A stretch of 64,000 nt of DNA from Bacteroidales bacterium (GTDB lineage Bacteria; Bacteroidota; Bacteroidia; Bacteroidales; UBA932). Location of the stretch: NCBI GenBank assembly GCA_009777095.1, contig WRMN01000002.1:1-64000 (forward strand), written 5' to 3'. Shown here piece after piece: positions 17,652-26,315 of this stretch. The notes beneath the pieces were generated by a model. That model was not told the origin of the DNA. It made no database searches and saw only the letters and a program-made list of their open reading frames with translations. A program made the position numbers and the translations under genes. Numbering within the stretch: position 1 is the stretch's first letter; each line of letters begins with the position of its first letter.

Positions 17652-18653
17652 ATGATAAAAACAGAATTAGCTGCATTAGACCGAATGGTCGGCAATACGC
17701 CAATGATTGGCATCAATTACCGTTACAAAGGAAAAGAAGGGGTAATATACGTAAAATGTGAATATTACAATTTTTCGGGCAGCATAAAAGACCGTATGGC
17801 CTTGCGTATTCTTAAAGAGGCTTACAAGGCCGGCGCCATACAACCCGATTCAATGATAGTGGAAGCTACCAGCGGCAATGCCGGCATTGCCTTTTCGGCT
17901 ATAGGACGCATGATGGGGCATAGGGTCTGCATTATTATGCCCGACTGGATGAGTCAAGAGCGTAAAATGCTGATTAAAAGCTATGGAGCGGACATTATTC
18001 CCGTATCTAAAGAAGAAGGCGGTTTTATAGGCAGTATTCGGCTTTCGGAAGAAATGGCGGCCAAAGACCCAAAGGTGTTTTTACCTTGTCAGTTTGCGAA
18101 CCACAATAATATCAAAGCGCATGAGGAAACCACCGGCCCCGAAATCATGCAGCAGTTGAAAAGACTCGGCTTGCAACCCGATGCTTTTATAGCCGGCGTT
18201 GGGACGGGAGGAACGGTTATCGGCGTTGGGAAAGCTTTGCGCGCCGTACACCCTCAGGTAAAAATCCACCCCTTAGAACCGGAAGAAAGTCCCACGCTAA
18301 CAACAGGCTATAAGGTCGGCAACCACCGAATACAAGGCATTTCCGACGAATTTATTCCGGAAATCATGCACGCCGACCGCACTGACGAGGTGATTCAGGT
18401 ATCAGACGGCGATGCTATTTTAATGGCGCAGAAATTAGCCTCGTCCTTAGGCATAGCCGTAGGTATCTCTTCGGGAGCCAACTTAGTGGGCGCCATAAAA
18501 CTACAGGAAAAATACGGCTACGACGCTGTTATTGGCACCGTTTTCGCCGACTGCAACAAGAAATACCTAACCTCCGATTTAACGAAGGAAGAGCCCATAA
18601 AATCCCACTATCTCTCCCCAAATACGGAATTGGTGAGTTTTAGATGTCTATAG
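17652..18653 (+). CDS. Cysteine synthase family protein (PLP-dependent)
   Basis: 333 aa from the ATG at 17652; the longer in-frame start at 17559 lies inside the upstream hydrolase gene. These enzymes make cysteine from O-acetylserine and sulfide. The PLP lysine is Lys46 in [11 protein letters not shown], the substrate loop is TSGNAG (usually TSGNTG), and the phosphate-binding glycine loop is [10 protein letters not shown]. The C terminus ([14 protein letters not shown]) fits the end of CysK/CysM enzymes. I cannot tell CysK from CysM, so I give no symbol. Confidence 0.92.
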   Translation: MIKTELAALDRMVGNTPMIGINYRYKGKEGVIYVKCEYYNFSGSIKDRMALRILKEAYKAGAIQPDSMIVEATSGNAGIAFSAIGRMMGHRVCIIMPDWMSQERKMLIKSYGADIIPVSKEEGGFIGSIRLSEEMAAKDPKVFLPCQFANHNNIKAHEETTGPEIMQQLKRLGLQPDAFIAGVGTGGTVIGVGKALRAVHPQVKIHPLEPEESPTLTTGYKVGNHRIQGISDEFIPEIMHADRTDEVIQVSDGDAILMAQKLASSLGIAVGISSGANLVGAIKLQEKYGYDAVIGTVFADCNKKYLTSDLTKEEPIKSHYLSPNTELVSFRCL

Positions 18654-18684
18654 CAGGTTGATTACAAGCTGTTTGCGTTTTATT

Positions 18685-18715
18685 TTTGTAGATTTATAAA
18701 AAATGCTTACTTTTG
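18685..18715 (+). promoter_or_regulatory. Complete -33/-7 promoter of tRNA-Met
   Basis: TTTG at 18685-18688 and TACTTTTG at 18708-18715 are separated by 19 bp, the Bacteroidota consensus layout. The tRNA begins 14 nt downstream. This is the best full promoter in the window. Confidence 0.7.
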
Positions 18716-18728
18716 CAGTCCGTTTTTC

Positions 18729-18802
18729 GGCGCGGTAGCTCAGTAGGTTAGAGCGCATGATTCATAATCATGAGGTCTCCGGTTCAATCCCGGATCGCGC
18801 TA
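18729..18802 (+). tRNA. tRNA-Met (anticodon CAT), elongator type
   Basis: The cloverleaf is complete. The 7-bp acceptor stem is 18729-18735 with 18795-18801 (G-U pairs at both ends), the D arm is GCTC/GAGC, the anticodon stem is CATGA/TCATG with loop TTCATAA (CAT at 18763-18765), and the T arm is TCCGG/CCGGA with loop TTCAATC. The discriminator is A18802 and CCA is not encoded. The paired first acceptor base and the anticodon stem without three G-C pairs argue against initiator tRNA. A lysidine-modified tRNA-Ile cannot be fully excluded. Confidence 0.96.
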
Positions 18803-18808
18803 CTAAGG

Positions 18809-18836
18809 GCAAGTGCTTTGATAGTACTTGCTTTTT
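18809..18836 (+). terminator. Rho-independent terminator of tRNA-Met
   Basis: A 9-bp stem (GCAAGTGCT with AGTACTTGC, one G-U pair) around a 5-nt loop is followed by TTTTT. It lies 7 nt after the tRNA. Confidence 0.85.
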
Positions 18837-18856
18837 AACTTTTGAATGGCTGATAC

Positions 18857-18882
18857 AAAAAAAGAAGCCCCCGAAGGGGCCC
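18857..18882 (-). terminator. Rho-independent terminator of the metal-cluster operon
   Basis: On the minus strand, GCCCC-TTCG-GGGGC forms a 5-bp stem closed by a stable UUCG tetraloop, followed within 3 nt by seven T residues (18857-18863). It lies about 110 nt beyond the stop of the HMA-domain gene and would end its transcript. Confidence 0.8.
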
Positions 18883-18989
18883 TGAAAACAAAAATTTTAA
18901 AACTCGAAACAAAAGTACAAACAATTTTTTAAGAAAACAAATTCTTTACTGCTTTTTTACAAAAAAAATTGTTGCAAACATTTAACCCT

Positions 18990-19397
18990 TTAATTTTTAG
19001 ATTTTTTTGTCGCTTCGGTTTTTGAGCAACCATCAGAATGCGCCTTTTTACAAGTAGCTGCGCAACCGGCATGTCCTTGGGCCTTAGCTTCAAGAATAAC
19101 TTCTGTTGCTGTAAAGCCCAGTTTCTCGATGGCTTTCTGTAACTTTTCCTTGTCGGTCTTTTTACTGTCGAACTTAATCCAGACCTCTTGTTTCGCAACG
19201 TCGGCCTTCATGTCTTTTACCCCTTTTTCATGCGGAAGGCTGTTCATTACTTTTTTCTTACATTGCTCGCAATGCAAGTTTACCGTGAAGGTAACTTCAA
19301 CTTCGTTGTTTTTGTTTTGCGCATACACTTTGCCGCAAATACCTAACGACAATACCGCCGTTAACATAATAATACCCATTTTTTTCATATTGTTCAT
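18990..19397 (-). CDS. Exported heavy-metal-associated (HMA) domain protein
   Basis: 135 aa with a signal peptide (GIIMLTAVLSLGICGKVYAQ) and one HMA ferredoxin-like domain. The metal-binding motif is LHCEQC at the usual position after the first strand, and the TATEVIL segment closes the domain. An extra Cys/His tail (CAATCKKAHSDGC) may bind more metal. HMA proteins carry Cu(I) or similar soft metals; copper is likely but not proven. It is the last gene of a three-gene unit with the TonB receptor (18 nt upstream) and a Cys/His-rich protein. Confidence 0.88.
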   Translation of the reverse strand: MNNMKKMGIIMLTAVLSLGICGKVYAQNKNNEVEVTFTVNLHCEQCKKKVMNSLPHEKGVKDMKADVAKQEVWIKFDSKKTDKEKLQKAIEKLGFTATEVILEAKAQGHAGCAATCKKAHSDGCSKTEATKKSKN

Positions 19398-19415
19398 TGT
19401 TTAATGATTAATTGT

Positions 19416-21479
19416 TCATTTGAAAATTGTATATCTCAGTCCTGCATAAAATTTTCTTCCCATTAAGGGTCCCCATATCACCGATGAGTTGAAACCATAG
19501 CTGTAGGGCGCATTGGGTGAAAGGATAGGATTTTCTTGCATATAATTCAGTATATTTTCCACGCCGAGATAAATAGATAAGCCCTTGAAATTACGGGTAA
19601 TTTGTGCAAAAAACATGGGATACACCGGCGAGTAATGGTCTTTTTGGTCGTCATACACAAAATTAGACAAACGGCTCTGGCCGTTGATTTGCGCGGTAGC
19701 GTCAAAGACCCATTTGTTCATGCGGGTAGCATATTGTACGTTCAGTACGCCCTTGTAGCGGTCAACGAGCGGCAATTCCGTAAGGCCCTGCCCCTGAAGG
19801 TCGGCACGGGTATCGTTGTAGCGGAAGGTAGCCGTAACGTTGAAACGTTCTACCGGAAAGGCGCTGAAGTCAATCTGGTAAGCATTGGTAAAGGAGCGTC
19901 CGTTCAGGTTATATATATGCACCTTGTCGTACAGGTTAGGCGCTGAGCTGATTTCCTGATTCACCAACACCTGATTAATGAAATCGGTGCGGAAATAATC
20001 CAAACTGATATAAGCCCTTTCATCTTCAAAGCATTTGAAATAAAACATCAGACTGCCGCCGTAGGTCCATGCGTCTTCCAATTGAAGGTTGTCGGCAATG
20101 TCGATTTGCCGTCCGGTGGCTAATATCCCTATATTGTCGGGGATTATATTGGCCGAACGGAAGCCGCGACCTGCCGAGACGCGGAGGATAATATTGTCGG
20201 TAAAATCATATTTCAGGTTAGCGCGGGGAGTGAATAGCCACTTCTTGTAAAGATTATTATAATCAATCCGCATACCGGTGATAAACACTAACTTTTCGTC
20301 CCTGTTAAAGGTATATTCGCCATAGACGCCTCCTGCTGTTTCCCTTCGGCTCAAATCCAAAATATTGCTTTGCACCATTGGATTAACGCCATCGAACCAG
20401 TTGTCGTTCAATTTTTCGTTGTAATCGTTAAATTGTCCGCTAAGTCCGGCGACGAATTTGTGATGTTCGTGAAAAATGTTTTGGAACATCAGGTTCAGGA
20501 AGGCGGCATGTTGCGTGCCGTTGTATTCCTTAACGCCGAAAAACGATTGTATATCGTGGTAAGTATAATCGGTTACAATGGCGATATTCGCCGAGTTATC
20601 ATCATTTAAGGGGATACCCAGCTTGGAATATGCGTTGATGTGGGTATTGTCGATATTGGTTCCGTAATTATTGGTGGCGGGATTACGCGGAGCCTGTTTA
20701 TCAAAATGAATTTGGCCGCCGTCTCGGGTTTCATATAGTCCGGAAAGGCCGAAACGCCATTGCATTCCATTCTCGGCCATATATAGCCAGCGGTTGCCGA
20801 AATTGATTTGCTTTTTCATGGGCTCTTCCATAAAGCCGTCTCCGTTGTCATCATGCTTTTGAGCATCGATAGAGCCGTGCGCAAAGATAGCGGTTGACCA
20901 TTTGTTATTCAACTGCAACGACGAAACCACATTGAGTTCCGTGCGCAGCAAATGGTCGATGTAGGCATTTACGAAGAGCGGTTCTTCGGTAGAAGGCTTG
21001 CGCAATTCCAAGTTGATTTGTCCGGCAATGGATTCGTAGCCGTTGATTACCGAGCCGGGGCCCTTGGCTATCTGAATGCTCTCTAACCATTGGCCGGGAA
21101 TGTAACTCAAGCCGAAGGGAGCGGCTAATCCGCGCATGGCCGGACGGTTTTCATCGAGCATAGACGTATATTTACCGGCAAGGCCCAAGAGGCGTATTTG
21201 CCGCGAGCCGCTGATGGCGTCGCTGTAGCCGACGCTCACGCTGGCCGTGTTTTCAAAACTTTCGGCCAAACTGCAGCAGGCCATTTTACAAAGGCCGGCA
21301 TTGGTAATCACCTCGGTTTTTATCGGCCTGATTTTTGAGATATAACTGCCCTCTTTGGCCCCTGAAAATACCACTTCATTCAGGGTGTAAGAGAGCGTAT
21401 CTTCGGCAGTTGTAGTGTTTTGTGCCGCTGCCGAAATAATAATACAGGAAAAAGATAAGAGTAATATTTTTTTAATCAT
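19416..21479 (-). CDS. TonB-dependent outer-membrane receptor, probably metal-related
   Basis: 687 aa with a signal peptide. The plug domain follows (EVITNAGLCKMACCSLAESF, then GSRQIRLLGLAGKYTSMLDE and IQIAKGPGSVINGYESIAGQ) and then a 22-strand-type barrel ending in GRKFYAGLRYTIF. No carboxypeptidase-like domain precedes the plug, unlike SusC proteins. A cysteine cluster, CKMACC, sits in the plug where most receptors have none. Flanking genes encode an HMA protein and a Cys/His-rich protein, so the substrate is probably a metal or metal chelate. A siderophore role cannot be excluded. Confidence 0.88.
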   Translation of the reverse strand: MIKKILLLSFSCIIISAAAQNTTTAEDTLSYTLNEVVFSGAKEGSYISKIRPIKTEVITNAGLCKMACCSLAESFENTASVSVGYSDAISGSRQIRLLGLAGKYTSMLDENRPAMRGLAAPFGLSYIPGQWLESIQIAKGPGSVINGYESIAGQINLELRKPSTEEPLFVNAYIDHLLRTELNVVSSLQLNNKWSTAIFAHGSIDAQKHDDNGDGFMEEPMKKQINFGNRWLYMAENGMQWRFGLSGLYETRDGGQIHFDKQAPRNPATNNYGTNIDNTHINAYSKLGIPLNDDNSANIAIVTDYTYHDIQSFFGVKEYNGTQHAAFLNLMFQNIFHEHHKFVAGLSGQFNDYNEKLNDNWFDGVNPMVQSNILDLSRRETAGGVYGEYTFNRDEKLVFITGMRIDYNNLYKKWLFTPRANLKYDFTDNIILRVSAGRGFRSANIIPDNIGILATGRQIDIADNLQLEDAWTYGGSLMFYFKCFEDERAYISLDYFRTDFINQVLVNQEISSAPNLYDKVHIYNLNGRSFTNAYQIDFSAFPVERFNVTATFRYNDTRADLQGQGLTELPLVDRYKGVLNVQYATRMNKWVFDATAQINGQSRLSNFVYDDQKDHYSPVYPMFFAQITRNFKGLSIYLGVENILNYMQENPILSPNAPYSYGFNSSVIWGPLMGRKFYAGLRYTIFK

Positions 21480-21537
21480 AACTTCAATTTATTAGGTTAT
21501 ACAAATAATAAAACAAATGCGTTGAATTATTTGCAGC

Positions 21538-21954
21538 CTATAAACGAAGTTGTGCCAAACGATAAATGTCCGGCGAGGGTAAGTCTTCTAAAGGCGGTGG
21601 ATCATAATCATGGCAGGCAAGCACAAAAGGAGCAGGAAGCTTGATAAGCATTACCGGAAAAAACAAGGCCTTGTCTATGCTAAAATTATTGAAGGTAAAA
21701 ACTTTACTGCTTACTACCTGATCAATTTGCAATATTTTGTACTTTATATCGCAACAATGTTCCTCTGTGGTTGTTTCCTGTTCGTGATCTTGGCAACATT
21801 GGTGTTTTTCTTGACAGGAACATGCGTCATCGGCCAACAATACGATTTGCCCGCTATGGCTACAATGGCAATTATATATGCCTACTCCTATCACAGTTAC
21901 GCTATAAAGTGATACGAGCAACACAAGCAGTATATTTTTCACCACCGTTTTCAT
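21538..21954 (-). CDS. Small Cys/His-rich membrane-anchored protein of the metal cluster
   Basis: 138 aa from the ATG at 21954; the open frame upstream runs through the promoter and is not used. A hydrophobic N-terminal segment (NILLVLLVSLYSVTVIG) is followed by a Cys/His-rich part: YNCHCSHSG, DACSCQEKHQCCQDHEQ and EEHCCDIK. Near the C terminus it has DYDPPPLEDLP. This layout resembles the Bacteroidota HYC_CC_PP type of small proteins that sit beside HMA proteins and TonB receptors, but the first motif here is NCHC. It is the first gene of the unit. A metal-binding role is inference. Confidence 0.75.
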   Translation of the reverse strand: MKTVVKNILLVLLVSLYSVTVIGVGIYNCHCSHSGQIVLLADDACSCQEKHQCCQDHEQETTTEEHCCDIKYKILQIDQVVSSKVFTFNNFSIDKALFFPVMLIKLPAPFVLACHDYDPPPLEDLPSPDIYRLAQLRL

Positions 21955-21958
21955 GCTG

Positions 21959-21966
21959 CAAAGATA
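21959..21966 (-). promoter_or_regulatory. -7 promoter box of the metal cluster
   Basis: TATCTTTG on the minus strand ends 4 nt before the ATG at 21954. The transcript would begin at or very near the start codon. Confidence 0.55.
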
Positions 21967-22060
21967 AGCATTATTTTTGAATAACTGAGTAGTTAAGTAA
22001 TGAAACAATCTAATGTGTCTGAAAATGATATAATTACAAAATAACAATTTAATGAGCTAT

Positions 22061-22966
22061 CTATACTGAATTAACGACGTCCTTTTTCCTCTTCCGATAA
22101 AGTTGATAGGAATTAATAATATTTTGCCACAAGATATATCCTGCGGGGGCTATGGCGGTAAGCGGGTGTAAATAGTTGTGCGCCATCCAAATCGCAAGAA
22201 TGGTGTTTTTTTGGCCTAATCCCTGGCCGGCAGAAATCGTGTCGCCGTAGTGTTTTCCAATACGCCTTCCAACTAAAAACTGTATGCAGCAAAGAAAGAG
22301 TGAAATGATAATCAATCCGGCCACTATGCCATAATCGGAACTGTTCGGATGCAGCAGCTCTACGGTGATATTTCCCATCACAATGATTAAGGCAACAATC
22401 CACAAATAAAAAGTAAGCTGAGGAACTGCAAGTATCGCTTTGTGGATTTTCGGCGTCAAATAGCGTAATACAAGGGCTAAAAGCAAAGGTAAGACTAAAA
22501 TAGGGAATATTTTTTGACTCATATACCATACGGATTGCGTAAATGATAATGCCTCACTAAGGCCTGTAAGCGAAAAGTAAACAGGCGCGGCTACGGCTAC
22601 GGCAAGATTGCAGAAAAGTGCATAAGCCGTCAAAAATCCGACACTACCCCCTAATAAGCCGGTAACAATGGCGGCTGCGGTTGCAGTGGGCATCAGTACG
22701 CACAGCATGGCGCCTTGTGCAATAACAGCGCCGAACGGAAGAAGTGCATAATAAAGTGTTATGCTCCCGATTAACTGAATTAGTAATAGCCATATATGCG
22801 CAGAATGAAACCGAATATCTTTAAACGAAATTTTACAAAATGTAAGCAATAACATGATAAAGAGTAGATAAGGTGTTAGAAAAGAAAGCTGTATGACCCA
22901 TTTGTGCATCAGCGCGCCTGTTATTATTGCGATAGGGAGTATCCAGTTTTTTATGAATTTCAACAT
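22061..22966 (-). CDS. Bile acid:sodium symporter (BASS) family transporter
   Basis: 301 aa with nine to ten hydrophobic segments. The BASS-family hallmarks are the MPTATAAAIVTGLLGGSVGF segment in the middle and GQGLGQKNTILAIW near the C terminus, which together line the substrate and sodium site. Bacterial members carry organic anions such as bile acids, pantothenate or other carboxylates, so the name does not fix the substrate. It is transcribed divergently from the tricorn-like protease gene; both have their own -7 box in the 104-nt gap. Confidence 0.88.
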   Translation of the reverse strand: MLKFIKNWILPIAIITGALMHKWVIQLSFLTPYLLFIMLLLTFCKISFKDIRFHSAHIWLLLIQLIGSITLYYALLPFGAVIAQGAMLCVLMPTATAAAIVTGLLGGSVGFLTAYALFCNLAVAVAAPVYFSLTGLSEALSFTQSVWYMSQKIFPILVLPLLLALVLRYLTPKIHKAILAVPQLTFYLWIVALIIVMGNITVELLHPNSSDYGIVAGLIIISLFLCCIQFLVGRRIGKHYGDTISAGQGLGQKNTILAIWMAHNYLHPLTAIAPAGYILWQNIINSYQLYRKRKKDVVNSV

Positions 22967-23001
22967 TTTTTAAGTAGTTACAGGTAGTTTAATAAAAGAT
23001 G

Positions 23002-23009
23002 CAAAATTA
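23002..23009 (-). promoter_or_regulatory. -7 promoter box of the BASS transporter
   Basis: TAATTTTG on the minus strand, 35 nt upstream of the ATG at 22966. Confidence 0.5.
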
Positions 23010-23033
23010 CGTATTATTTTAAAGAAAAAAGAC

Positions 23034-23041
23034 TATCTTTG
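23034..23041 (+). promoter_or_regulatory. -7 promoter box of the tricorn-like protease
   Basis: TATCTTTG, an exact TAnnTTTG match, 29 nt before the ATG at 23071. Confidence 0.55.
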
Positions 23042-23070
23042 TAAGATTATGTTTTTTTAAGCTAAAAACT

Positions 23071-26000
23071 ATGAACTATTTCAAACTAACACTTTTGGCG
23101 CTGTTTTTTTCAAGCGCAGTACAGGCGAATCCCTTATGGATGCGTTACCCTTCAATTTCCCCCGATGGCCAACAAATTGCATTTTCGTACAAGGGTGATA
23201 TCTATACCGTGCCGACAGCCGGCGGCGAGGCTAAACAAATCACCATGCACGAGGCGCATGATTATATGCCGGTGTGGTCGCCCGACAACAAGCATATTGC
23301 CTTTGCAAGCAATCGCTTCGGCAGTTTTAATATTTTCTTGGCGCCGGCCGACGGCGGAACGCCAACACGACTGACCAATTGGTCGGGCGCTGAATTGCCT
23401 TATACCTTTACTCCCGATGGAAAATATATTGTTTTTGGCGCAAAAATTCAAGCGCCGGCAAAAAGTGCGGCTTTCCCTTCCAATGTAATGAGCGAACTTT
23501 ACCGTGTACCGGTAACCGGTGGACGTCCGGAGCAAATATTAGCAATGCCTGCCGAAAAAGTGAAATTTACCAAGGATGGAAAAAAATTTGTATATCAGGA
23601 TAAAAAGGGAGGAGAAAACCAATGGCGAAAACACCATACCTCTGCTGTTACACGCGATATTCGCATGTATGATATGAGTACAGGAAAGTTCAGCGCCCTT
23701 GTTGTAGCTCCCTGCGAAAATACCGATCCCGTGCTCAGTCCCGACAACACACTGTTATATTTTCTGAGCGAAAGAGACGGCTCCAACAACCTGTTCAGTG
23801 TTCCGATAAATGAAACATCGGAAGTGCGGCAAATTACACACTTTAAAACCCACCCGATACGCTTTTTGAGTATTGCCGCTAATGGCGTGTTATGCTTTGG
23901 CTACGAAGGAGAAATTTACACTATGGTTGACGGAGAAGAACCTAAGAAGGTGAATATCCAAATAACAGGCGATGCTAAAAACAATGAGATAGAAGCTTTG
24001 AGTAATAAAGACGCCGCAGGTACGGCTATTTCCGCCGACGGTAAACAGGCGGCTATAGTGATGCGCGGCGAAATTTTTGTAACTTCCACCGATTATAAAT
24101 ATACTAAACGCATTACCAACACTGTGGCGCAGGAAGATTTTCCGGAATTTTCGCCCGATGGAAAAACACTGATTTATGCTTCGCAGCGCGATGGCTTTTG
24201 GAATATTTATACGGCTAAAACTACTCGCCCCGAAGAGCCTTATTTTTTTAATGCTACAGTGATAGAAGAAGAAGCGCTCTTCCCCAATACCAAGGTAGAG
24301 CGTTGTCTGCCCAAATATTCGCCTGACGGAAAAGAAATCGCCTATATCGAAGACCGCTCTAAACTCATGGTGTATAATACAGCGACTAAAAGAACCCGCC
24401 AAATTACCAACGGTGCTATCACTTACGACAGCGAGGGAATGATTACATACTCATGGTCGCCCAACAGCAAGTGGTTTACTGTTCAATATACGGCGAATCG
24501 CCATCACCCTTACACCGACATAGGGTTAGTAAGCGCTCAGGGCGGCGCTGTTACCAACCTTACCAATAGCGGATACACCGATAACAGGCCGAAATGGGTA
24601 TTAGACGGCGAGGCTATTATGTTCTGCACCGAGCGTTTCGGAATGCGCAACCACGCTTCATGGGGCTCTATGAATGATGTTATGCTGGTATTTATGAACC
24701 GTAAAGCATTCGATCGGTTTCGCCTGAGCGACGATGAATTTAAGCTCCTGCAGGAAGAGGAAAAGGCGAATAAGAAGAAAGATGCCAAAGCTGATTCTAC
24801 GAAAAAAGACATCAAAGATATTGTTGTGGAACTGAAAGGCATTGAAGACCGTTTAATTCGCTTGACGCCCAATTCTTCTGTCTTAGGCGACGCCGTACTG
24901 GATAAAGATGGAGAAAATCTTTATTACTTAGCCTCCTTTGAGAAGGATTTTGACCTTTGGTCGTTGAATTGCCGTACCAAAGAAAGCAAGATTGAAATAA
25001 AAGATGCAGGCAGAGCCAGATTACAGCTCGACAAAGAAGGAAAAATCCTGTTCTTATTAGGTCGGAATATGCAGAAATATACTTTAGCCTCGTCCAAAAA
25101 GAAAGCTATAAGTTTTAACGCTAAAATGGATTTGGATTTAGCGGCCGAACGTGAATTTATGTTCAATCATGTAGCCATAGAAGAAGCTAAACGTTTTTAT
25201 GTTACCGATATGCATGGGGTTGATTGGCCTGCTATGACCAAGTCATACGCCAAATTTTTACCCTACATCAATAATAATTTCGACTTTGCCGAAATGTTGA
25301 GCGAACTGCTGGGTGAACTTAATGTATCGCATACCGGCGGCCGCTATAATCCCCGTCCCGAGAACGCTGACGCTATTGCGCAATTGGGCCTGCTCTTCTC
25401 CTGGAACTATGATAAAGACGGCTTGCTGATAGACGAGGTATTGGAAAACGGACCCTTTGATAGGGCAGAGAGTAAGGTTGCAGCGGGGTGCATATTGGAA
25501 AAGATTAACGGCGTAAAAATTGAAAAAGGTCGGGAGTATTTTTCCTTGTTAAATAAGAAAGCCGGAGAAAGGATACTGGCATCATTCCATAACCCTAACA
25601 GCGGCGAGCGCTGGGACGAGGCGGTGAAGCCTGTCGCAACGTTGGCGCAGAATGCTTGGCTGTACAAGCGCTGGGTGAAACAGCGCGAGGCCGATGTGGA
25701 ACGGCTGTCGCAGGGGCGCTTGGGCTATGTACACATTCAAAGCATGGGCGACCCCAGCTTCCGTTCTATTTATTCCGACATCTTAGGAAAATTCAATCAC
25801 AAGGAAGGGATTGTTATTGACACCCGCTTTAACGGCGGCGGTCGCCTGCACGAAGATATAGAGATGTTTTTTAGCGGCAAGAAATATTTAACGCAGGTAA
25901 TACGTGGTAATGAATCCTGCGACATGCCCAGTCGGCGTTGGAATAAACCTTCGATTATGCTTATAGGCGAGGCCAATTATTCCAATGCACATGGTACTCC

Positions 26001-26265
26001 ATGGGTATATAAGCACATGGGCATCGGAAAATTAGTGGGAATGCCCGTGCCGGGCACCATGTCCAGCGTGAATTGGGTAACCCTGCAGGATCCAACCTTA
26101 GTGTTTGGTATTCCGGTAGTGGGCTTCCGCCTGTCCGATGGGTCTTATTTGGAAAATCAGCAGCTGGAGCCTGATGTAAAAGTAGCTAACTCACCCGACA
26201 GGCTTGCCGTCGGCGAAGATGAACAATTAGCCGCCGCCGTCAAAGAATTGTTGAAGGAGTTGTAA
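23071..26265 (+). CDS. Tricorn-like S41 family protease
   Basis: 1064 aa with a signal peptide (LTLLALFFSSAVQAN), so exported, unlike cytoplasmic archaeal tricorn. The order is as in tricorn: an N-terminal WD40/TolB-like beta-propeller (repeats such as PSISPDGQQIAFSYKGDIYT, PVWSPDNKHIAFASN and PEFSPDGKTLIYASQRDG), a second propeller, a helical C1 region, a PDZ domain (ILEKINGVKIEKGREY) and the S41 catalytic domain. The likely nucleophile is Ser971 in GEANYSNAHGTPW, with an oxyanion-type DTRFNGGG loop before it. A Lys-rich linker (EKANKKKDAKADSTKK) joins two regions near residue 570. It probably degrades peptides in the periplasm. Confidence 0.93.
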   Translation: MNYFKLTLLALFFSSAVQANPLWMRYPSISPDGQQIAFSYKGDIYTVPTAGGEAKQITMHEAHDYMPVWSPDNKHIAFASNRFGSFNIFLAPADGGTPTRLTNWSGAELPYTFTPDGKYIVFGAKIQAPAKSAAFPSNVMSELYRVPVTGGRPEQILAMPAEKVKFTKDGKKFVYQDKKGGENQWRKHHTSAVTRDIRMYDMSTGKFSALVVAPCENTDPVLSPDNTLLYFLSERDGSNNLFSVPINETSEVRQITHFKTHPIRFLSIAANGVLCFGYEGEIYTMVDGEEPKKVNIQITGDAKNNEIEALSNKDAAGTAISADGKQAAIVMRGEIFVTSTDYKYTKRITNTVAQEDFPEFSPDGKTLIYASQRDGFWNIYTAKTTRPEEPYFFNATVIEEEALFPNTKVERCLPKYSPDGKEIAYIEDRSKLMVYNTATKRTRQITNGAITYDSEGMITYSWSPNSKWFTVQYTANRHHPYTDIGLVSAQGGAVTNLTNSGYTDNRPKWVLDGEAIMFCTERFGMRNHASWGSMNDVMLVFMNRKAFDRFRLSDDEFKLLQEEEKANKKKDAKADSTKKDIKDIVVELKGIEDRLIRLTPNSSVLGDAVLDKDGENLYYLASFEKDFDLWSLNCRTKESKIEIKDAGRARLQLDKEGKILFLLGRNMQKYTLASSKKKAISFNAKMDLDLAAEREFMFNHVAIEEAKRFYVTDMHGVDWPAMTKSYAKFLPYINNNFDFAEMLSELLGELNVSHTGGRYNPRPENADAIAQLGLLFSWNYDKDGLLIDEVLENGPFDRAESKVAAGCILEKINGVKIEKGREYFSLLNKKAGERILASFHNPNSGERWDEAVKPVATLAQNAWLYKRWVKQREADVERLSQGRLGYVHIQSMGDPSFRSIYSDILGKFNHKEGIVIDTRFNGGGRLHEDIEMFFSGKKYLTQVIRGNESCDMPSRRWNKPSIMLIGEANYSNAHGTPWVYKHMGIGKLVGMPVPGTMSSVNWVTLQDPTLVFGIPVVGFRLSDGSYLENQQLEPDVKVANSPDRLAVGEDEQLAAAVKELLKEL

Positions 26266-26274
26266 AAATTTTAC

Positions 26275-26282
26275 TATATTTG
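26275..26282 (+). promoter_or_regulatory. -7 promoter box of the M3-like peptidase
   Basis: TATATTTG matches TAnnTTTG, with TTGTTG about 21 bp upstream as a possible -33. It lies between the tricorn-like gene and the ATG at 26316. Confidence 0.55.
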
Positions 26283-26315
26283 CACTACATTTAACTACTT
26301 AAAAAACCATAAACC

